From: Pseudidiomarina tainanensis
GTDB taxonomy: Bacteria > Pseudomonadota > Gammaproteobacteria > Enterobacterales > Alteromonadaceae
Assembly (NCBI RefSeq): GCF_004214835.1
Contig: NZ_PIQJ01000002.1
Span: 248,001 to 312,000, forward strand
Direction of reading: 5' to 3'
DNA: 64,000 bases
Shown: piece by piece, positions 57,736 through 64,000 of the stretch
How positions within the stretch are numbered: the stretch's first letter is position 1
How the letters are laid out: each line of letters opens with the position of its first letter
Notes under the pieces: generated by a model
Database searches by the model: none
Seen by the model: only the letters and a program-made list of their open reading frames with translations
Told to the model about the DNA's origin: nothing
Program-made: the position numbers and the translations under genes

Positions 57736-59931
57736 ATGGCTGCAGCAATGCACCCGTGGCTGGTGGAGTTTATCCAGCGTATTGATGACCGTCGCTTACC
57801 CCCGGCGCATGCCGCCGGAGGAGTTTTAAGCGATGCAGACTTATTTGATTTATTCGAGTCGCAACTCGACAGCCGTTTACTGGATTTACAATCACGGTTG
57901 ATGCAAGCGGCTGGGCAAAGCTTTTACACCATTGGTAGTGCCGGCCACGAAGGCAACGCTGCCGTCGCCAAAGCATTACGCGTTACTGACCCAGCATTTT
58001 TGCACTACCGCAGTGGCGCATTCTTTATTCAGCGCGCCAAGCAATCGCCTGGAAGCACACCGTTATACGACATGATGCTCAGCTTTGCGGCCTCGGCCGA
58101 TGAGCCGATTGCCGGCGGTCGCCATAAAGTACTCGGCAGCTTGCATTTAAACGTGCCGCCACAAACCAGCACCATTGCCTCACACGTGCCCAAAGCCATG
58201 GGTACTGCTTTTGCGATTGGCTTATCGAAGCGCTTAAACCATCAAGGCACATGGCCACATGACGCGATTGCGATGTGCAGTTTTGGGGATGCCTCAGCTA
58301 ACCACTCGACTGCACTCGGCGCCATTAACTCGGCCAGCTGGGCAGCGTACCAGCAAATCCCAATGCCGCTGCTGTTGGTGTGTGAAGACAATGGATTGGG
58401 TATTTCCACGCATACACCCAAAGGCTGGATACAGCAGCAACTGAGTCAACGTCCGTCGTTGAAATATTTCTTTGCTGATGGCAGTAACTTAGCCGAAACC
58501 TATTTAGTCGCGCGCGAAGCAGCCGATTATGTGCGACAAAAACGTAAACCTGCGGTCCTGCATTTACGCACCGTACGCTTATTCGGGCATGCCGGTGCTG
58601 ATGCGGAAGTGGCGTATCGAAGCAAACAAGAAATTGCGCTCGACAGCGAACGTGACCCATTGCTACACAGCTGTGTAGCATTGATTAGCCGAGGATTACT
58701 CGATCACCAACAGTTGATTGCTTATGTGCAACAGCAGCAGCAACGTATTGCGCGTATTGCAACACAAGCATCACAGCAGCCGAAGCTAGAAACCGCAGAA
58801 CAAGTAATGGCGTCGATTGTACCGCCGCGGCGCAAAGGTGACTTCCCCGTTCCGGTAAGCGGTGAACAACGCGCTAACTTATTTAAGTGGGACAAGCACA
58901 ATGCTGGGAAACCACAGCATCTGGCAAAACTGATTAACTTAGCCCTGCACGATTTGATGGCGCAACACCAAAACATCGTCATGTGTGGTGAGGATATTGC
59001 CAAGAAAGGCGGCGTGTATCACGTCACGCAGCACTTGATGGAAGCCTTTGGTCCGAATCGGGTACTGAATACGGTACTGGATGAACAGAGTATTCTCGGG
59101 CTAGCGATTGGTATGGCGCAGCAAGGCTTTATCGCGATGCCAGAAATTCAGTTCTTGGCTTATGTGCATAACGCCGAAGACCAAATCCGCGGTGAGGCCG
59201 CAACGCTGTCATTCTTCTCCAATGGTCAGTACACCAACCCGATGGTAATTCGAATTGCCGGGTTGGCGTATCAACGCGGCTTTGGTGGACACTTCCATAA
59301 TGACAATTCGTTTGCGGTATTCCGCGATATTCCGGGCGTGATTTTACTGTGTCCATCGAATGGTCGTGATGGCGCCTTACTGATGCGTCAGGCCGTTGAT
59401 TTAGCCGCACGTGAGCAACGTGTCGTCATCATGCTCGAACCCATTGCGCTCTATATGACCCGAGACTTACATCAAGAAGGTGACGGCGGCTGGTTAAATG
59501 AGTATCCAGACCCGTCGGAACCAACACCAGCATTGGGCGAGCCTTCTATTCACGGTGACGGTGAAGAGCTTGCGATTATCTCTTACGGTAATGGCTATTA
59601 CTTAAGCCGTCAGGCTGCGGCGAAACTGGCCGACCAAGGCCGTAAGGTTCGCGTGCTTGATATTCGCTGCTTAGTTCCGCTCCATGTGGATAAAATCATT
59701 GATGCACTGGCTGGCTGTAAAAAAGTTCTTATTGTGGACGAATGTCGCCGTCGTGGCTCACTGAGCGAGGAGTTATTCACAGCGCTGCATGAAACCAAGC
59801 CGGGTTTGTTCACTGTTTCGCGTCTGAACGCCGAAGATAGTTTTATTCCGTTGGGTAAAGCGGCTTATAGCGTGTTGCCGTCAACCGAACAAATCATTGA
59901 CCAAGCGAACCAATTGTTGGAGGCAAACTAA
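57736..59931 (+). CDS. Fused E1 alpha-beta 2-oxoacid dehydrogenase-like protein
   Basis: The 731-residue ThDP enzyme joins an E1 alpha half (about 1-330: SFGDASANHSTALGA with EDNGLGIS as ThDP motif) to an E1 beta half (about 385-731: CGEDIAKKGGVYHVT, AYQRGFGGHFHNDNS, Glu in DEQSILG). This is the architecture of branched-chain-type oxoacid dehydrogenases in one chain. No E2 or E3 gene is adjacent. AGGAGG precedes the ATG. With gcdH it could feed glutaryl-CoA from 2-oxoadipate, but the substrate is not shown. Confidence 0.85.
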   Translation: MAAAMHPWLVEFIQRIDDRRLPPAHAAGGVLSDADLFDLFESQLDSRLLDLQSRLMQAAGQSFYTIGSAGHEGNAAVAKALRVTDPAFLHYRSGAFFIQRAKQSPGSTPLYDMMLSFAASADEPIAGGRHKVLGSLHLNVPPQTSTIASHVPKAMGTAFAIGLSKRLNHQGTWPHDAIAMCSFGDASANHSTALGAINSASWAAYQQIPMPLLLVCEDNGLGISTHTPKGWIQQQLSQRPSLKYFFADGSNLAETYLVAREAADYVRQKRKPAVLHLRTVRLFGHAGADAEVAYRSKQEIALDSERDPLLHSCVALISRGLLDHQQLIAYVQQQQQRIARIATQASQQPKLETAEQVMASIVPPRRKGDFPVPVSGEQRANLFKWDKHNAGKPQHLAKLINLALHDLMAQHQNIVMCGEDIAKKGGVYHVTQHLMEAFGPNRVLNTVLDEQSILGLAIGMAQQGFIAMPEIQFLAYVHNAEDQIRGEAATLSFFSNGQYTNPMVIRIAGLAYQRGFGGHFHNDNSFAVFRDIPGVILLCPSNGRDGALLMRQAVDLAAREQRVVIMLEPIALYMTRDLHQEGDGGWLNEYPDPSEPTPALGEPSIHGDGEELAIISYGNGYYLSRQAAAKLADQGRKVRVLDIRCLVPLHVDKIIDALAGCKKVLIVDECRRRGSLSEELFTALHETKPGLFTVSRLNAEDSFIPLGKAAYSVLPSTEQIIDQANQLLEAN

Positions 59932-60977
59932 TGGCTCATGAACGCAAAACAGCATTGGTTGTTTGCCCGGGTCGTGGCACTTACAACAAGCCGGAACTTG
60001 GTTCAATTTTGACGAACATCGGCGAAAACAAGCCTGAATTAACTCAATTATTGCATCAGATCGACGACGTTCGCACCCAGTTAGGGCAGCCAACGGTGAC
60101 CGAGCTTGATCAAGCGCCACTATTTAAAACCTCGCTGCATCAGAAACCTGAGAATGCCGCCGCATTAATTTATGCCGGTGGTTACCTTGATTACCTTGCA
60201 ATCGACGACCAGCGCTTCGAAGTTGTTGGTATTACGGGTAACTCCATGGGTTGGTATACCGCCATGGCAAGTGCTGGTTGTTGGGATATCGAAACCAGCG
60301 CACGGTTGGTAACCAGCATGGCGCAGTTAACCGCTGGTGGCGAAGGTGCGCAATTTATCTATCCGATTGTGGATGCTGATTGGCGGCCGCACCAAGGTTA
60401 TATCGATGCCGTCAATGAGCAACTCGCACGCTTCCCCGACGAGTTGAAAATGTCGATTCGCTATGGTGGCTATGCGGTGCTTGCCGGCTCTGAGACGGCC
60501 TGCACCGAGGCGGTTCGAGCGTTACCTCGGGTTGATGATCGGTTCCCGATGATTTTACCCGGTCACGCCGCATTCCATACCCAATTTATGAACGAAGCGT
60601 CGCAGCAAGCCCTTGAATTATGGCCAACCGCGGCATTTCGAGCGCCACAAGTACCACTAATTGATGGTCGTGGTCATATTTGGTCACCGCATGTGGTGGA
60701 TAAAGCCGCTTTACATCAATACACGCTCGGGCATCAAGTCACACAAACCTATGATTTTACCCGTGCAATTCAAACGGCGGTGAAAGAGTTTGCGCCTGAT
60801 CATATTATCTTATTAGGGCCTGGCGCTGGATTAGGTGGTGCCGTTGCCCAAGCGTTAATTGAAATGAACTGGCAAGGGCTGAACAGCAAAGCCGAATTTG
60901 CAGCGCGCCAGCAAGCTGACGCGCCGTATGTGCTGGCTATGGGTTTACCGGAACAGCGTGCTCTGGTGACAGGTTAG
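59931..60977 (+). CDS. FabD-like acyltransferase of unknown substrate
   Basis: The 348-residue protein has a malonyl-CoA:ACP transacylase fold. The nucleophile elbow is GNSMG (about 104-108) where FabD has GHSLG. A His is retained in LPGHAAFHT. The Arg that binds the malonyl carboxylate in FabD (in LVEMRGKFMQ) aligns with Met in LVTSMAQL, arguing against malonyl-CoA. Its ATG overlaps the stop of the E1 fusion, implying joint function. Its 3' end overlaps convergent mscS by 41 bases. Confidence 0.78.
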   Translation: MAHERKTALVVCPGRGTYNKPELGSILTNIGENKPELTQLLHQIDDVRTQLGQPTVTELDQAPLFKTSLHQKPENAAALIYAGGYLDYLAIDDQRFEVVGITGNSMGWYTAMASAGCWDIETSARLVTSMAQLTAGGEGAQFIYPIVDADWRPHQGYIDAVNEQLARFPDELKMSIRYGGYAVLAGSETACTEAVRALPRVDDRFPMILPGHAAFHTQFMNEASQQALELWPTAAFRAPQVPLIDGRGHIWSPHVVDKAALHQYTLGHQVTQTYDFTRAIQTAVKEFAPDHIILLGPGAGLGGAVAQALIEMNWQGLNSKAEFAARQQADAPYVLAMGLPEQRALVTG

Positions 60978-61752
60978 CAAACTTAACTTCGATAGCGCGT
61001 AGGCGAGCTTTGCCGCGCGCTGTTAAGTCCGTCATAAATTGAAACTGTTGACGTGGGTCAATCGGATACGCTTTTAAACGATAATGCGTGCCCCATGGCT
61101 GTTCGCTAATAACGACAGTAATTGGCTGTTTTAATTGCACATAAGGACTAGTTAAGGCCACATCTTCCAACAATTGCTTCACTTGATGCGCGTCGTGATC
61201 GGCCGTTAAGTAAAAGCTCGTTACGCACATCAGACTCGGTCCACCGTTATTGGCATTATGAATCAAGCCAGTCCACAGTTTTAAATGTGGCACAAACACC
61301 ACCGTATCATCGGGTGTAACTAACTCCACCGCCCGCATACCGATATGTTTCACTTCGCCATAGGTGCCATCCACCTCAATCCAATCGCCCGGGCGATAAG
61401 GCAACTCGTAAACGGCAACAATGCCGGCAATTAAGCTGCTGGCGTAGTCTTTCATCGCGAAGCCGATTGCTAGCCCTGCCGCACCTAATATCGCAATCAT
61501 GTTCTGGACCGTGGTTTCAATTACCATCGGCACAATCCAAATCGTCGCCAAAACAAACACAACGACGCGTAAGGTTGGAATCATGGCTAATACAAACAAC
61601 CGTTGTTTGCCATGTAAGTGCTCAGCAAGCCACGGAAATAATTTCTGGCTCAGCCAAATAATGGCAACCGAAACCGCAATCACCAATGCAATTTCGATCA
61701 CCGCATCGCTGGTGACGGTTTTAAACAGACCGATGATTTTTTCTGTTTCCAT
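60937..61752 (-). CDS. MscS-family small-conductance mechanosensitive channel
   Basis: The 271-residue protein has three N-terminal transmembrane helices; the pore helix region reads MIAILGAAGLAIGFAMKDYASSLIAG. The beta domain with YRPGDWIEVDGTYGEVKHIGMRAVEL follows. Length is close to E. coli MscS. It should release solutes on hypo-osmotic shock. It is third in an operon after the unknown gene, 28 bases downstream of it. Confidence 0.9.
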   Translation of the reverse strand: METEKIIGLFKTVTSDAVIEIALVIAVSVAIIWLSQKLFPWLAEHLHGKQRLFVLAMIPTLRVVVFVLATIWIVPMVIETTVQNMIAILGAAGLAIGFAMKDYASSLIAGIVAVYELPYRPGDWIEVDGTYGEVKHIGMRAVELVTPDDTVVFVPHLKLWTGLIHNANNGGPSLMCVTSFYLTADHDAHQVKQLLEDVALTSPYVQLKQPITVVISEQPWGTHYRLKAYPIDPRQQFQFMTDLTARGKARLRAIEVKFANLSPEHAVPVNP

Positions 61753-61780
61753 ACTGTGGTCCTAGTGTTTGCGTCTGTTG

Positions 61781-62764
61781 TTAAAATGCATCGACATAAA
61801 AACCGCGACTTTTAAGAAAATCGCGGACCGCTAAGTAACCATAAACGGTTACTTGCCATTGTTCTTCGTTATAACTAATCAGTCTTGCTTGTTGTAATTG
61901 CAATAACTGCACGTCTAGCTGAGCTGCCGCAATAGTTGGTAAAAGTCGCTGCAGGGCTGCACCGCTCAGGCTTCTGTGTAACAACAGGGAATACAAAACA
62001 AATGCGGTTTCGTCGCCACAGTCAGGTGGCATACTCGGCAAATCGTGATCATCATTTTGTTCGACGGCCCACAGTGCCAGTGCTAAGCCAACATTACCGA
62101 GAGCACGAGCGGCCAAAGCTTTGAGTTTTTTCTCATCAGCTTGAATACCGACTTGTCGCAATAACGCTTCGTTGGCAGCTGCAAAGCAGTAGACATTAGG
62201 AAGATGCACCGGCCATGCGCGTTGCAAAAATGCAAAGCTCCAGCTATCGCAGATCACCAGACCTTGCCCCAACTCGCCACGCATCAGCTTGGGTAACAAC
62301 GTGCGAACAAAGGCCATGCCGTCTGTACGGCGCTGCCAGTAGTTGGCAAGATCATCAATCAGCCACTGCTCGGTTGCTTGGTCTTGCCACCAGGCATCGA
62401 TATCAACGCCACTTAGCTGAGCTTCTGCAGGCGCCGTTAACTTATTCCAATGGTGCCGCTGAGCCCATTCACGGGCAATGGCAGCTGTGCCACTAAATGG
62501 CGGACTAATTAAAAACTTTATGCCAGCGTCACCCTCAGCACGCCATTCGCCAAGCGCATCTTCAAGCGCATCGGCACCAGCTTTTAAATCAAACTCGCGA
62601 TACCCCGGAAAATCCGCTTGCTCTTCATCGTCAGCGGCTTCATCAGATTGCGGGAATAAATTTCGAATGTGCTGGAATAGCTGTTGTACGCGGGTGCTCG
62701 CGGGTGCATCTGGCCGCTCAAATTCGGCCAGACGAATCACCCGCCAGTGATTGTCAGATGACAT
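61781..62764 (-). CDS. Protein of unknown function with a possible degenerate P-loop ATPase fold
   Basis: The 327-residue acidic protein contains LISPPFSGTAAIAREWAQ (about 105), in the place and context of a Walker A loop but lacking the Lys. A CDSWSF strand follows further on, then a helical region and a C-terminal winged-helix-like end (LQQARLISYNEEQWQVTVYGYLAVRDF). I do not recognise the family. It sits between the beta-propeller gene and mscS with gaps of about 29 bases, so all three are probably one operon. Confidence 0.6.
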   Translation of the reverse strand: MSSDNHWRVIRLAEFERPDAPASTRVQQLFQHIRNLFPQSDEAADDEEQADFPGYREFDLKAGADALEDALGEWRAEGDAGIKFLISPPFSGTAAIAREWAQRHHWNKLTAPAEAQLSGVDIDAWWQDQATEQWLIDDLANYWQRRTDGMAFVRTLLPKLMRGELGQGLVICDSWSFAFLQRAWPVHLPNVYCFAAANEALLRQVGIQADEKKLKALAARALGNVGLALALWAVEQNDDHDLPSMPPDCGDETAFVLYSLLLHRSLSGAALQRLLPTIAAAQLDVQLLQLQQARLISYNEEQWQVTVYGYLAVRDFLKSRGFYVDAF

Positions 62765-62793
62765 AAAATCCGTGTCCTTGTATTACTAACGCC

Positions 62794-63771
62794 CTATTCA
62801 TAGTAGGTGATAGTAGCACGCCCGACGGTATTTGCATCAGTACCAAACCAAAGTGCGCGGCTATCTGGATCGTAGACCATGTGGCGAATGGTGCCGCCAC
62901 CACTTTCTACCTCAAATGGTTTGGTGAACGTTTCGCTGACCGAATCAAAACCGACGATACGATTTGGCTGAACACCGGTTTCAGCAGCCCATACATACCC
63001 GCGGTTATCAACCGCCATGGCGTAGGGCATCGCGCGAACGCCGGCTGGCATCGGCCATTCTTTAATTTCATCTGTGGCTGGGTTCCAACGTCCTAAATAG
63101 CCGCCAGCATAATCGACATACCAAAAATGGCCGTGTGCATCGACACCTAAGCGACGCGGACGATTATTATCACGCGGCAGCTGAATCTCTTTAATTTCGT
63201 TGTTGTCATCAAGTGTTACGAGTTTATTCGTGCCAAACAACGTGGCCCATGGTTTACCCTGAAACACCACAAGACCATATGGCCGAGCATTTTTGGTCGG
63301 CACATCCCATAATGTGATGTTGTTGGTTTTGGCATCCATGTGGCCAATTTGATTCGCCCCTTGAGCGCTAAACCAAATATCGCCATTCATATCGAATTCC
63401 ATGGTATGCACGTCGCGACGCCCTTTACCCGGCAACGGATATTGCGTGATTTCGTAGGTATCACGATCAATCTTGCCTATATGTGCACCTTTGTTGCCTG
63501 CATACCAAGCACCGCGATCGTCCACGATAATATTGTGTGGCCCTGCACCTTCCGGCAAATCAATACGTTTCATCTCACCGGTTTGCGGATTTAACACGGC
63601 GGCGTAATCTGAACGTTGGCCGACAAACCAAACTTCATCTTCAGCCGCGACATAAGGGTCGCGCGGCCGTGAATTTTCCCATGGCACCTGCCATTCGGTG
63701 ATTTCGAGTGTGGCATTAGCTGGTTCGGCCGGTGTGCCACTGAGCATCAGTGCTAACGTCATTGATAACAT
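62794..63771 (-). CDS. Virginiamycin-B-lyase-like beta-propeller protein, exported
   Basis: The protein of about 325 residues has a short signal peptide (MLSMTLALMLSGTPAEPA) and about six repeated blades with motifs like GPHNIIVDDRGAWYAG, RRDVHTMEFDMNGDIWFS and MPYAMAVDNRGYVWAAE. This is the streptogramin lyase (Vgb) fold, but the same fold serves many roles, so antibiotic resistance is not implied. The ATG at 63771 has GGAGG seven bases upstream; a GTG four codons earlier is less likely. Confidence 0.8.
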   Translation of the reverse strand: MLSMTLALMLSGTPAEPANATLEITEWQVPWENSRPRDPYVAAEDEVWFVGQRSDYAAVLNPQTGEMKRIDLPEGAGPHNIIVDDRGAWYAGNKGAHIGKIDRDTYEITQYPLPGKGRRDVHTMEFDMNGDIWFSAQGANQIGHMDAKTNNITLWDVPTKNARPYGLVVFQGKPWATLFGTNKLVTLDDNNEIKEIQLPRDNNRPRRLGVDAHGHFWYVDYAGGYLGRWNPATDEIKEWPMPAGVRAMPYAMAVDNRGYVWAAETGVQPNRIVGFDSVSETFTKPFEVESGGGTIRHMVYDPDSRALWFGTDANTVGRATITYYE

Positions 63772-63793
63772 TACAACCTCCACTTCGATATTC

Positions 63794-63907
63794 GCTATTA
63801 GATATTGGATATTAGTAATTACTAAACAGCTTAGCCGAAATTAACGAAGAATTGATCGCATGTGACTCCGTGCCTTTGCTAATATCTAATATCCAATAGC
63901 TAATATC
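63794..63907. repeat. Two inverted copies of the short AT-rich repeat
   Basis: Copy one (63794-63815) read on the minus strand begins CTAATATCCAATATCTAA. Copy two (63878-63907) contains CTAATATCCAATAGC on the plus strand, flanked by TAATATC words. They bracket the gap between the beta-propeller gene and the LysE gene. A third copy is at 27021-27049. Confidence 0.6.
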
Positions 63908-63912
63908 TTTCT

Positions 63913-64000
63913 ATGGCTTTTCTTATGTTTGAGATCTTTATCGCTGTCTTATTCTTTGCTTTCTCAACGACCATAACACCGGGTCCGAACAACGTCATGA
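63913..64000 (+). CDS. LysE/RhtB-family exporter, N-terminal part (cut by window end)
   Basis: The first 29 codons read MAFLMFEIFIAVLFFAFS followed by TTITPGPNNVM. The TPGPN motif after the first helix is the signature of LysE/RhtB amino acid exporters. The rest lies outside the window. Confidence 0.85.
   Translation, partial: MAFLMFEIFIAVLFFAFSTTITPGPNNVM

Noticed and set aside
62794-63771. Streptogramin (virginiamycin B) resistance gene
   Set aside because: Only the beta-propeller fold is supported; it has a signal peptide and no resistance context.

Overview
The window is a stretch of a gammaproteobacterial chromosome, most likely from the Alteromonadales (an Idiomarinaceae-like organism). 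The indicators are an argCBFGH operon whose argH carries a fused N-acetylglutamate synthase domain, a metJ/metL divergon, mrcA divergent from pilMNOPQ-aroKB, E. coli-like FNR and UbiTUV, and many short operons with overlapping ATGA junctions. The genus is an inference. I found no rRNA, tRNA, CRISPR array, prophage or intact insertion sequence.

Layout. 1-5 kb: arginine biosynthesis (end of argC, argB, argF, argG, argH(A)). 5-8 kb: metJ divergent from metL across tandem met boxes. 8-10.5 kb: penicillin-binding protein 1A. 10.7-17.4 kb: type IV pilus alignment and secretin genes pilMNOPQ, then aroK and aroB. 17.4-22.5 kb: dam (without damX), a GNAT protein, rsmJ, a peroxiredoxin, a flavoprotein and dbpA. 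22.5-27 kb: a thiol/copper-stress operon (scsB-scsD-scsC, a small membrane protein upstream, an SGNH hydrolase downstream). 27-28.5 kb: an SDR oxidoreductase and a Mn-exporter-like GDT1 protein.

28.6-50.4 kb is a continuous low-oxygen, nitrate and nitric-oxide region: fnr, a di-iron Fe-S repair protein (RIC/DnrN type), norR, ybaN, nnrS, ubiV-ubiU, ubiT, hemN, nrdD-nrdG, a quinol NO reductase (norZ), tpm, narX, narK, narL, a phenylpyruvate-decarboxylase-like enzyme, trhP and a YfhL-type ferredoxin. Its intergenic DNA is unusually readable. Two sigma-54 promoters, one for norZ and one for the RIC gene, each carry three GGT-N7-ACC-type NorR sites at almost the same distances. FNR boxes precede fnr, hemN and nrdG. 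NarL heptamers lie upstream of fnr, hemN, nrdG and narL. Two NrdR boxes lie between the FNR site and nrdG. Together these suggest that FNR and NarXL switch on anaerobic haem, deoxynucleotide and quinone synthesis, while NorR switches on NO reduction and Fe-S repair. No nitrate or nitrite reductase genes are in the window.

50.4-52 kb is an AT-richer accessory patch: a cysteine-rich exported protein, a small membrane protein and the remains of a threonine-aldolase-family gene. 52-55.5 kb: katG and a membrane diguanylate cyclase. 55.5-61 kb: a LysR regulator divergent from gcdH (glutaryl-CoA dehydrogenase), then a fused E1 alpha-beta 2-oxoacid dehydrogenase and a FabD-like acyltransferase with an altered substrate pocket, an assembly I do not recognise as a described pathway. 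61-64 kb: a three-gene operon (beta-propeller protein, unknown protein, MscS channel) and the start of a LysE-type exporter.
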